In this document: positions 1-12,278 of the stretch, piece after piece
How the letters are laid out: each line of letters begins with the position of its first letter
Position numbering within the stretch: position 1 is the first letter of the stretch
DNA from: Eleginops maclovinus
Lineage: Eukaryota > Chordata > Actinopteri > Perciformes > Eleginopidae
Assembly (NCBI RefSeq): GCF_036324505.1
Contig: NC_086350.1
Coordinates: forward strand, 15,027,032 to 15,091,031
Reading direction: 5' to 3'
DNA length: 64,000 nucleotides
The notes under the pieces: generated by a model
What the model was told of the DNA's origin: nothing
Databases searched by the model: none
What the model saw: the letters and a program-made list of their open reading frames with translations, nothing else
Position numbers and translations under genes: made by a program

Positions 1-3000
1 TACAGTCTGCTGACGACAGCAGTTGAATACGAACACAGGCATAAAAACACTGAAAACTTCTTAAGAGAAGTTCTGTTAGAGGAAGTTATAACTAGCTGTC
101 AGATGCGTGGATACAGTGGAAAACTATTTGTCTGATAATATCAATGCCTCACTGAGAGAATTGATGGACAAGTGACAGCAAGTGTAAGTTAGACAAAGAG
201 CAGATCAGAGGGCAACGATCTGGAGCAGAGAGGCAAATATTGTGCAAAACACGTACGCCGAACTCCAACTCAGACGAGTGCCTCATTTCTGTCCTCATCT
301 CCTTTAGAGCAAGCCATTTAATTTCAGGCCGCTGATGCCAATCCCTCCTTTCACAAGAGTTAATATCCCATTCTCCCTCCTCCTCGCTGCTGGTGTGTGA
401 TGGAGTCTCAGTGACAGCCTGTAATGCAGGCCTGTATGCATTGATTATATGACACCCTCCATTCAGGTGTGCTATTAAAGTTCCCCTCCTCTCTTCCTTT
501 CTGCTCTGCCAGTGGAATAATGTCCAATAATAAGAGGAGCAGGTGACTTGAGTTCAGGCGAGAGACCAGACAGAAACACTAGTTCCCTGGGCAGGACCAG
601 ATGAAGATACTCCAATGTTATTCACCTCAGCACCGTAAGCCATAGAGAAAACAGGGTGGGGGAACGCATAATTGCATTTAAATTACATGAACGAGTGCGT
701 TGACTTCCCCCTTGCCTGCCTGCCACTCCCTTCTGCATATTTACACCCATGTAAAATCCACCCATCCCGCCTTTTGTAGCTCCCCTCCCCCAACACTCAG
801 CAGGGACCCCTCATGTCGGTCTCACACAAACATACAAGAAACAGAGAATGCACCTTTAGTTAATGATCAATAACGAGTGGGTACTGTGTACGTACTGAAG
901 AACAAGAACTAAATATGGCAATATAACTCAAATGCTCGTGCATGTAAGTAAAAGTGCAGTCGTAATAAAAAGTTGACTGACTAACACTGAATACATTAAT
1001 TATTAGAGAAAGCAACAATCAAAAGAACGAGAGGCAACTTACAGGAATGGGCATGGTCACGTCAAAGACAGGATATCACTCTTTATTTACAGTAAGAATA
1101 GTCAAAACCAGTTCACTCATCAATCAACAACAATACAGATTGAAACTAGACAATCCAGCATGGCCTCCTCCCATCTTGCAACATCCCTACTTTTTGATAC
1201 CTTGCTTGGACCCTACACATCTCCAAAACCCCGCTATTTTGATTCCAACTACACACCTGTAAAGTTCCTGGAGTATTTCATATTTTGTAGCTTTTTCCAT
1301 TATGACACACACAGACTCTCAAGGTGAAAACAATACAAGCTGTCTGAAGAATTATAGAAGCCCTTTTTCCATCTTTAACCTCTTAGACAGGGATTAGATT
1401 CTCTGTTAATGTGAAGCACAGCATAAGGATGAAGGAAGGAAGCTAAAATGTCCTGCTCCAGTCCCCATTGTAACTCAGTGTGTGAAAAAAAACGCAATTA
1501 CAAAAACAATGCTGCCTAAATAAGAGATTGATGTGCAGCCCTGGACCAAACAAGGAAACTCTGGTTTGGCGAGTGACACTGATGACCTACAGTATTGCGA
1601 ATTACACAATATGAGAGAAGCCAGATGTCATATGTTAAAATGTAAGTTCAACACCTGAATAAAAGGGCATGAAGCAGGGTTTCAGATCCATGTGATAAAA
1701 TAACGGGGCAAAGATAAAATGAAATCATTCCACAATATTTTCAGAACCTGAATGCCAATGTATGTTGCTTTCTGGTAGTTGGGCTGTAGGTTGGTACCCA
1801 AACCCATTATAGTAACTAAAATGAGGTCATATTGTAGCAGTAGTACCAAGCCTCAGACAGACAACATCTTTAAGCTCTCACCCACACAGTGTTGATGCTG
1901 TATAGCACAGCGGTCTAGTTCAGCATCGCTTCCTTCTCTTTCTGTCTTTCTGCGGAGCTTCAGGCCGAGAATAGAGCTCAGAGCTCTATGGTTTACATAA
2001 ACCACAATACCTTCTCAGCTTGGAGGGGGGAGGAAAGACACAAGCATCTGTTTTTGTTTGCATTTTATTCCAAAACATAAAATTGAATCAATCTTTTAAT
2101 ACTCTGGATTGTATAAACATGGGAGAGAACTGCTTGAATAAATATCAAGAATGAAAATGGATTTCTCGTCGAAGACTATTATCTATGTGGTTTATTTATG
2201 AATACCACGGCTGGTGCCAAAATAGGCAAGACATAAGAAATACAGAGATAATGTGTTTAGCCTTTTTCATTTTCTTCTTCTTAAGTGAAAGAATAAATAT
2301 TAGGATTTACATCACATTTACATTTTTATCAAAATCAAGTTGGATGCCACTAAACCTGAATGCACCAGTTTCATCTGTGGTTGCCAGGACAACTATGAAA
2401 ATAACAAGAGAAACATGACATTGACATCTTTAACAGGAAAATCATTAAAAGCAACATGAGGGGCCAGATGATGCTGTCTGTGCCACAGTGAGTCTGTGAC
2501 TGATAAACACCACATTGGATCCATAAATAGACTAATAGCTCTTTCACTGCTCCAACTACAATGCACTCAGTCAGGACGGTTAGTGGTTGTTTTTGTAAAA
2601 ATGATAGATAAAATCCTCTCAATCACAGAGACTCATTATAGTAGTGTTTAATAACAGACGCAGCGTGAGATGCCAACACACAAACAAACAAGGCACACAC
2701 ACCTAAACATATCCCGGGGCCATCTATCGCCGGCCACACAACACCAACCGACGCTTAACTACTGCTCATACACACATATATTCATAAGGTATTATGCAGA
2801 ATAACAGTTTTATGGATTTTAAATGGCTTTCATTTATGAACACTGGGGCTAGCGATCACATGGAAGGGCTATTTTATCTCCTCTTAATGTAGATCACTCT
2901 TCCTGGGTGAGATGCAGAGGGAGGTCCCGGACATTAGGGAAGTTGGATCTGTCTTCAGCCACTGATTGAACACTGGGCCGAGGTGAACGAATAGAGAAGA

Positions 3001-5416
3001 ATCGCATCAATTGTGACGGAGGCCTGATGCATAATGGAACTATCACATGAATGCTGTGCCTCCATTAATATCCTTTGAGTCAGAGGATTTTAGATAACAA
3101 GAAGCCTTTTCCGTCCATATTTCTTCTACCTCAGATTTTTACGAGCAGTGCTCTGGTTATTACCGCACACCGCACAGAGTGAAACAAACTTCCCGCAACC
3201 ACCCTGAGAACCACAGCAGATCCTCCACAGCCTGGGAGATGACTTTCTATAGTCTGTGCACGCTCCAGTGTGTGTGTATGTATGTGTGTGACAGGTTTAT
3301 AGGAGTCATTTATCCTGCTCAGCGGGCTAGTGTAGTGCCGAATGGTGGCCTGAGTGCCAGGCGTAGCTTATTGTTGTGTAGCCTTTATGGGCTACATTAA
3401 GTACAGCTGAGTGAGAGGGAAACATACAGTACAATACCCTGAGCTCACACATGTCATACACACAGAGATTAACTACCTCCCTGGGCCCTGAGCAGGTCTA
3501 CATCCACTCAGCACTAGACCCTGGCACAGTCCCTCGAACAACAGACATGGGTGAAGGTATGTGAGTGTGTGAGAATGTATGTAGGCACTGAAACTAAATA
3601 CTAAAGTTCACAGAAAAGTTTCTTTAACATTTGAAGAAATCACCAAGGGATAATACCCTGACACACAGATAATCTCACAAACCATTCTGATCAAAACCGG
3701 GTTTGATTAAGATTAAGGAGGCTGATCTTGTTCTAAAGTAGACAGGGCAGTATTTCAGTCAGAAGCACCACAATCCAGATGGTGAGAGAGAGGAGCAGGT
3801 CATTAAAAACACTCTCTCTACACTCCTCTGATCAAACCAAGCCATTAAAACAACATGGATCCAACAAACATCACCACTGGACTGCTCATTATTGGCTTTG
3901 TTGATCAAATAAAAAACAGACACAAATGTGCACACACACACAAACGAAAACACACACTTGTTCTCAGACACCATGGCACAGACAAACTGGTCCAACAGTC
4001 AGGCGATTTGAAAAGCAGTTTTATCCTCTCACTTACCCACTTATAAACCCACCCCACCTGCGTGTCTGCTTTTTTGAAAGCTTCATAAGCGTCGCCTCTT
4101 CAACTGTGTTCCACGGTGTAAAAATAGAGGCCATTATATTGCCTAATGCCTACCTGCCAGCCCTCTATGCTCCCTCCTGTACACGAAGGCTTTTACATGA
4201 TGAGGTGGCTGACATGTTCCACACACACCATCCATTACCATATGTACACTGGATGAGCCTCAGCCTGCGCAACTTATACTAATGCATGTTTGGTATGCCC
4301 TGTGGGGGTGGGAGACACACTTGCACATGTACACACACACACATAATACACTTGAACAAAGAGATGCGCAAACTCTCTCCCATACAAATATAATGGCAGC
4401 ACTGTGATATGCCACTTGTATTAACAGCAGGATGCTTTTAAAGTAAATAAAAACATTATAGCTGGCTCTCTAGGTGAAGCTCGGCCCTGCTTTTCAGAGG
4501 CCCGCTCTGTGTATGGGTATGTTCGTGTGTGTGTGTTTGTGTGCGTGTGACCAGAAGAGGGGGGCAATCCTCTGCTCTGGGGCGGCGGTTCCTCTCTAAT
4601 TGCCCCTCTAGGTGCCTGTGTGCTGGAGAGCTGAGCTGAGGGTAAACACAGATCTAGAGATGATTAATAGCCAGAGGTCAGTGCAGAGCACAAACAGGCA
4701 GAGAGGTTGAGACCTCACTCCAGCCTACCTTGGCCATCCAAAACTGCACACTGCACACACACACTGCACACCAGTAAAGTCAATTGTTTTCGAAAGCGAT
4801 CGCTACATGTGCTCACACATAAAAATCCAAAAAGATCCATCAATCGCTGATCGTTCTGAGCAGAGCGAGGAGAGGAGAGGATGGAGATAAAAGATGCAGC
4901 AAACAGAGTAGGTCAGTCAGAGGTGAGGGTGAAAGGTAAAGTTGAAAGGTGAAGGGGAAGGGTGAGGGTCAAAGTGTCGGCCCACAGCAGAAGTCTTTAA
5001 CAAGCCGTGATCAATACATGAGCAGGAAGCCCTGAGCTCCTGTGTCTCTGCATCCCTATGCAGCTGTAGGTGGTCTTCCAAAGATTTTACACTGTAGCAG
5101 AGAAAGACGCACACCATGCTCTCATTACCTGCCCACTTTGTCTTCTCTGTCCCCTGACACACACGCACACATGCACGCACACGCACACACACAGAGTTTT
5201 CCTTCCCTACAGTCCCATGCACACATTTCTATCTCATGCACCAATCTGCACACAGCACACACACACACACACTCACACACACACCACACTTCCCCAGCTG
5301 AATAGAGTCAGGTTGGGTAGCCCTTCATTTTTCATGCAAACGGTAATTTAGTGAGACTGCCTATTGATTGAGCGCCGCTTGTCTCCCAAACAATGCCACT
5401 TCAATCAGCGGCCCGT

Positions 5417-5446
5417 GGGGGGAGGGGGGGGAGCCGGGGGTGAGGG
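5417..5446 (+). other. Putative G-quadruplex motif
   Basis: Four G tracts of 6, 8, 5 and 3 bases are separated by A, AGCC and TGA, giving loops of 1, 4 and 3. This meets the standard four-tract definition strictly. The G-rich strand is the plus strand, the template strand for WWOX. Confidence 0.75.
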
Positions 5447-5632
5447 AGGAGATGGAAGGGAGAATGGGGGTGAGAGGAGGGAGGGCTGCCGATAGCTGCA
5501 GTGACTGATTTAAGAGATGGATAAAAAGCAGATACGTCCCCCGCCCCTGTACTGATTAATGACAGTGGCCAGAGCAGCCCTGGACTATGCATCATGATTT
5601 AACCACCAGCCCCTCATCTAAAGATTAGCGTG

Positions 5633-5636
<4 letters not shown>

Positions 5637-5703
<67 letters not shown>
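5637..5703. repeat. (CA)33 microsatellite
   Basis: This is a pure CA run in intron 8, preceded by GTGCACG, an imperfect extension of the same alternating pattern. Confidence 0.97.
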
Positions 5704-5705
<2 letters not shown>

Positions 5706-6884
5706 TAAAAGCACCCACACACACATTGTATACTGTACCACACAGAGAGACAAGACATGGAAGGTGTGAAGGAAAAAAAGGGAAGTGAAGCAGGGAGAAA
5801 GACAAGTGAAAGGATAATAGGGGCAAAGGGAGATTCTGTACCACAGCGGTGAATTGGTTTTCTGGAATATTCAGTGCCAAAAAAATAACTTACAGTTTAG
5901 TACAAACTGGTGACAAATAATGTGACATATGTCCAGTTCAGTCGAAAAACATCCCACATTCTGCGAGTTTGTATTTACAACAATGTAATTGTCTTGCCAG
6001 TCAAGAGGCTAATTACATGCACCGTCAGCTGGACATGGCAGAGTTCAGGGAGAAGAGAGCAGGTGTATGTTGCTGGAGTAAGAGATGCGTGCATTTTTTA
6101 GATTCAACAGTCTAATCTAAAATCCGAAAGAGCCTAGGGTCCACTTTAAAGACTTGTTTTGGCCAAGAAAAACCTGAAGAAGTTCAAGATCAATAGCAGA
6201 ACCTATTTGAACTTGTGGCAATAAATAAGAAACACAAAAAAGAAAGAGACTGTATTTATTATTTCATAACCACTGGAAAATGCTATGGTATATGTAAAAA
6301 TAGAGAAAAGGTGGCAGATCTGTTGGGGGACAGAATGTGTGCTGTGAAAAGAGTATTTTCTCTCTGGGACTAAACGTTGCACATATTTCATTTATGCCGA
6401 ATCACCTCATGCAGAAAAACACAAGCAACGAGTAACTTCAGTTTTCCTTCACAAAACTAGCAAAAACCTTCATTAAAGTGGAAACACTTATTCCACTATC
6501 GTTTAACATTTTGTAGTGTATTCAGTCTTGGACATCAAGGTGTTATGGTTATTATATATATGTTTCTGTCATCTTGCACCTCAGCATGTACAACAGACTC
6601 AAGCTCCAGTCCAATCACTCCCAGTGTTCCTAACCCAGGACTGCTGGCCCACTCCTCTACAACCTGTAGAAACCAGACACAGTCTAATGTCACAGTTTGC
6701 GCTCAAGTGCAGTGCGGAAACCTAGAGCGCAATGTAAAGTTGTGTGAAGGAAAACACTGACTCTGGTCCATTAGTTGTGTTGGAAGGCGAGGAGGAGGAT
6801 CGGAGCCCCTCCCTGCGGCTGCTAAAATATTCATCAGACTCCCTGAGAGCATGTCTGCTAATAGTTATACATGGAGCAGCAGAA

Positions 6885-7050
6885 AGAATTGAGAAGGAGG
6901 AGGAGAGGAGAGGGGTGGGAGCGAGGCAAGAGGAGGAGAAATTGGGGAAATGAGCGATGCTCCCTGTGTGCATGTCAGCTAATAGTCAAACATGAAGTGC
7001 TAGGAGGGGAGGGAAAAAAACAGGACAAGAAGGAGAGGGAAGTGAGGAAA
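6885..7050 (+). repeat. Purine-rich low-complexity tract
   Basis: A nearly all-purine region (GAAGGAGGAGGAGAGGAGAG and similar) is broken by a short mixed segment around 6955-6995. It is not a gene: the frames it produces are long runs of Arg, Glu and Lys. Confidence 0.8.
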
Positions 7051-7265
7051 GGGGCTTGTTTAAATAGTCCATGGTTGAAAACACTGGGGACGATGCACAT
7101 AAAAAAGCAAAAGGGAGGAAGAGAGAGAAAGATTGAGAGGGAGTAATCACTCCTTTTCCTCCTCCACTGCCATCACTCGCCCCTCCGAGCAGATTGATTA
7201 AAAGCCCCTCTTGTAATTGTCAGATCTTGTAGGAACCATCTCTGTGTTTGAGTGAGTGTAAGAAG

Positions 7266-7267
<2 letters not shown>

Positions 7268-7364
<97 letters not shown>

Positions 7365-7390
7365 TGTGTCTGTGTGTGTGTGTATGTGTG
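7268..7390. repeat. (GT)48 microsatellite with imperfect tail
   Basis: The run is pure GT to 7363, followed by TGTC and TGTA interruptions and a G run at 7389-7396. The minus-strand transcript would carry it as CA repeats. Confidence 0.97.
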
Positions 7391-7616
7391 GGGGGGTCAT
7401 CTGTGTGAGCAGAGTAGAAAAGAAACCCAATTTCAAACACGTCCACAAGTGTAACAATAGTCCCTTCTTCAACAGCCACCAGTCGCTACCACATCAATCA
7501 GAACTCCCACTCAAGCAAAGAAATATTGTTGATGTTGTTTTGTCTTTGGAAACAGCCGGCCCAGGTAGCACAGCTTTGTGTCCTGCTGAACGAAGAACAA
7601 CATATATGTGCATAAA

Positions 7617-7656
7617 CACACACACCCACACACACACACACACACACTCTCACACA
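7617..7656. repeat. Short imperfect CA array
   Basis: ACACACACCC is followed by about 12 CA units and a CTCTCACACA end. Confidence 0.9.
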
Positions 7657-7904
7657 GTCATTTCTCAGTCATTAAAATGAGGAACGGCCGATGGTGTAGG
7701 AGCTGTTGAAATACCATTAAGAAATGGAGACAAATGCAGTGGATCCCTGCCTGCTATGCAACCTTACTACAGTAAATCAGACAGTGACGAATATTACCGA
7801 GACCAAGCCCCATGCATATGCACACACAAATACACACATGCACACACTTAGCTGCACTCAAACTGCGCAAACAATCTGCAAGGCACCTTCTGAAAAAGCT
7901 CCTT

Positions 7905-8110
7905 GGGTGGATTAATGAGTAATTATCCTAATTAAATGTTTCCTGATCATCCATTATGATATATGGATGATTATTATGTTGGGAGGTGATTAAATGATAG
8001 TATAACAGAGCAGTCTGATATAATTTCAAAGAATTAATGAGCGTTTGTACAGAGGAACCATCTGGAAATAAGGCGCAAATTAAAGATGAATTAACCTGAT
8101 TTTAAAATGC
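7905..8110. promoter_or_regulatory. Candidate TAAT-rich non-coding element with inverted repeat
   Basis: Unique sequence with many homeodomain-type cores (ATTAATGAG, TAATTATCC, CTAATTAAA, GATTAAATG) and a 9-bp inverted repeat, ATCATCCAT (7946-7954) and ATGGATGAT (7963-7971). Its appearance is that of conserved vertebrate non-coding DNA, but conservation cannot be seen from one sequence. Confidence 0.25.
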
Positions 8111-8545
8111 AGGACTAATAGTGAGCCACAGTTTTTTTTACTATGTGAAAGGCTGAGATGCATGTTCTGCACAGCTGTTTTGGGGGGGTTTAAGTGGAGA
8201 GCACTTCAGTTCAACAAGTGAAACAATTTGAAACAACTTATGGAAACACATGCAGATCGTGAGATGCTAAAACAACCTCTCTTTTGATCCTTTGAAGACA
8301 TATCCGCTGTTATGACCAGTTGATTGTTTTACTTAGCCTAATGTAAACCTATAAACGAGGCTAACCTTGTGAGCAGGGTCGATGCTTATTTAAAAGCTCA
8401 TCGATTAACAGTTGTGATTATTGATCATGCCATGTGGCCCAGACAGGATTGACGGATCTGATAGGTCAGAGTCCAGATTCACGGAGACAGGACAGGACAG
8501 ACAGATGGGAGAGAGGAAACGGTACGCAGCCAGAGAATCTGATAG

Positions 8546-8701
<156 letters not shown>

Positions 8702-9049
8702 CCTCTTCTCAATCATGTCCTAGCTTGAAGAGATTACTTAGAGTATCAGCTTATTATCTGCACAGTACTTGAACCTCTTCAATATTTTTGCCCTAAACCC
8801 CTATCTCCCGCCTCATTCACTTCTCCATACAGTTCACGGTGCAGAGCAGAGTAGTTGCATGTGAAGGAGATAGTAAGCAGTAATATTCAATTATTGTATG
8901 CACGGCGTCCCTGTCCCGCCTTAAATTGATTTCTTACAGAACGGGAGGCATCGCTCAGCACTGACACACAGCCATGTTTCCCCCATCTACCACATCCCAC
9001 GCAAATTACTCCTCCATCTGCTCTCCCTCACTGCATCGCGCATTTACCC

Positions 9050-9118
9050 CTCGCCTCCCTTCTTGCCTCTCCTCTCTTCTCCTTTCCTCTCCTCTGTCAT
9101 CATCTCTTCTCCCTCGTC
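9050..9118 (+). repeat. Pyrimidine-rich CTCCTCT tract
   Basis: CCTCTCCTCTCTTCTCCTTT and related sequence is simple pyrimidine-rich DNA. On the minus strand it is a purine tract. Confidence 0.8.
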
Positions 9119-10000
9119 AGGCTGCACAGCTATCGGCGGTTGGCATGGGCCCCGGCTCCCATACAGCACGTTTAATCTGTCTTTAATCTCTTTGCATTGT
9201 AATAGGAAATGGTTTTGTGTTTTACTATTTGATTGAAGCTGCGAGCCCGCCCCTCATCACCGTGGGACAGTGTGTTTAGGGGTGGGAGGTGTTTTCAATT
9301 TTTTCCCTAGCCTCAAATTGTCTTTTATCAAAGAATTCATATCAGTAATATGATTCTACATATTAACCAGGCTGTTTGTAAGTGGCCTAATAGGAGAGAG
9401 CGGAGAGAGGAGATAGAGGGAAGCGAGAAAAATGAAATCTGGCTTCGACTCACAGAATCTAAAAAATGAAATTATAGTCAATTAAGTGGCTACTGAAAAT
9501 GACCACATTTTCAATAGTATATCCAAGAGTAAGTCTAAGAAAAGGTTGATAAATAGTTTGAATGTGGCACATCTGTGCCTGTTTTCATCTGGAGCTGGCA
9601 CACAGGAGTTGTGAAAGTTTTTCCTGTCATGTAAATAAAGACCTTTACAATACAACTCTAATAAAGCCTCACAGAGAGGGAGTAGGCCTAATCAATACTT
9701 CATATAGCCGGGGTTATTGTTTGTTCAGTGGATTCTAAAAATCTAGGCTCGATAGGCATGTAAAGCTTGAATTGATTTGCTTATAAAAGCAGTGAAACTT
9801 TTGATGTTTGTGTCACATTTAGGATTTTTGTTTTCCAGCATCACATTTTGTATTCATACACGCATTGTCACTTTAACAAAGAACAGGCCTGCAGTTCATG
9901 CTGAATGGCATTCACAGTCTGTGATGGTTAAAATCAACAAAAAGCCACACTTACATATAAAGACATTCACAAACACACATCAAGGTATACACACCTACAC

Positions 10001-10058
10001 ACTCACTCTCTTTCTCTCTTTCTCTCATTCTCTCACACACACACACACACACACACAC
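10001..10058. repeat. CT-rich tract followed by (CA)12
   Basis: A CTCTTTCTCT tract runs directly into a CA array ending at 10058. Confidence 0.9.
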
Positions 10059-12195
10059 CTCTTTCCTATTCTAATTAAAGAGACCTCTCTGCCCTGGGTG
10101 TGTGTGTGATATTGACACTTAGCTCCGTACAATAAACTTTATTGGCAAGCCCTGCTTGATTACAGCACTAAACTAGAATAACAAGGAATATGGGAGGAGG
10201 GGACGTGGATTATATACTAAACAGACATTAGCAGGCTCTATTCAAATATCTGCTGCATTTTAATAGTGAGCCCCTGAAAGGCCTGTGTCTCTGCAGAAAG
10301 CCTCTGTGTGGACCCCAGCAGTGAGATGAAGCTGAAATATATGGTGCACAAATAAAAAATGACATGGGTGAATTATAGTAAAGGTAGAAAAATAGAAAGA
10401 GAGGAGATATATATTGAGGGATGATGGAAGGGAAAGAAGGATAGATTTTCCGTCATTAATGATCTATGGAAAATCCTCTGTCTATTTTCAGATATACTGT
10501 TAATGGCTGCTCGCTGCCATTAAAATCGTTGCCGTCCTGAACTCAGCTATTCACATATTGGCTGCTGCTTCATCTAATATTCATCTACTGGAGGTCAATG
10601 GCAGCGGTGGCATGCTTAATTTGTATAAACAAATTAAGGGAGGAGTGTAAGAGTTTTAAATGAGCATAGTGTTAAGATTCAACTTATATAGAATATAGAT
10701 ATTTGTTACACGTCAAAAACCATCATGGCACCTGGTGCTTTTGTTGCCCTTTTACAAAACGTTTAATAAAATGTCTTTGAGTCTACACAGAAAAAAAGAT
10801 CATTTCGAGCCTGACGCATTCTTTAAAAGTCTACAGGTAGAGAGATGCATGTTGTATGATGTTAAAATATGTGAAGAGACACGCAGAGAGGAGGTAAGAA
10901 AGAAAGAAATAGTTTGTCTCTCCTCAGCACTCCAACGGCCTGGTGAACAAGGCAACCTTTTAAAGAGGACACACTCTGTAATTATTTCCTCAGCACTGGT
11001 GTCTCAAGCAATACCTGGGGGCAGAGGCTTTGCAAACCCCTCTTCATCCTGGACATTAAATTACCAGCCCAAGTGCTAAATCAATTAGGCTTAAGCGGCA
11101 GGTGAAGCAGAGGGTGGGGTGTTGTTCAATCACAAGTATACACAGGATCTTACCCTCCTTGCACTTTTGGTACTTTGTGTAGAAGCATAACAAGGAATCA
11201 TGAGGAATTACATCAAAGGTCCCACTCAGCTGTGTGCCGTCAGCAACCTTACTTCAGTGAGAGAGGACTATGCATCATGACCCGAGGCCTCCTGCAGAGG
11301 TCACAATCTATTAAATGTATGCAACTATTATCAAAAAGATAAACAGAATGAGAAAGATTAAGATTATTTTGGCTTTTTAAATAAGTGCAGATTTTAATTG
11401 CATGCATTCAGAAAAGCCTGTGACAACAGAGATGTGACTCAATGAGCAAATGAACCACATCTTGCTGTCCGGCAGCTTCCAACTTCACTGATAGGCCTGT
11501 TCTGCTCAGTCGGTTAAACTACAATGACCCCTACTGGCCTGAAGTGGTACTGGGATCCTTGCGCTTGTCAGACAAAGGGCTTGCACTTCATTGTGAACTT
11601 GTGGCTTTGCACCGGCTTTGGAACTTCAACACGAAAACACATATTCAGGAGTAGAAATGACAGAGAAGGTCGTTCAATTTAAATTTTTGTATAAACTCTT
11701 TGTCAAACAACACCAAAATACTCAGTGAAGACTTTTATTGTTTTGAATTTCTTTCTTCATCTCAGTCACTTCAAACCAGCCCAAATCTCCCCCCCTCACA
11801 TCGTCATGTTTTGCTTTTTCCCTCTCTTGAGGCCTTGGCACCCTCGGCAAGGCCTCTCCCGCTGGGTGTGTTGGCAGAGCTCCGTCTCTGATTCACCCAC
11901 AGCGTGCCCTCTGGCTTAACAGGCTGGCACAAGGACATGGAGCAGAGTTGAGAGAGGAGGGCAGGGCAGGAAGCATGGAGCTGCAGACTGATAGAGCCGT
12001 ATATTACTGAAAGAAAGTCATAACAGAGCGGGTGAGTGGTGTAATTTGAGATTTTAGGCCTGTGGTTTCTGTGAGCAAGGCAGAAAATGACACTTCTCCG
12101 AGGGTTTGCGCTTGTGTCTGGAGGAGAACATAAGAGCGAGACACACATGCGGCCTCACCTTGAAGAACCACTGACCCCACGCACCTTTATTGCAT

Positions 12196-12278
12196 CTCCA
12201 ATTAGAGGAGAAAGAGGGAGGAAGGGAGAGATACAGAGAGGGAGAGACAGAAAGAGAGGAAAAAGAGGGGGAGAGATG
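12196..12278 (+). repeat. GA-rich tract
   Basis: Repeated GGGAGAGA and AAAGAGAGG units form a homopurine-biased stretch in intron 8. Confidence 0.8.
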
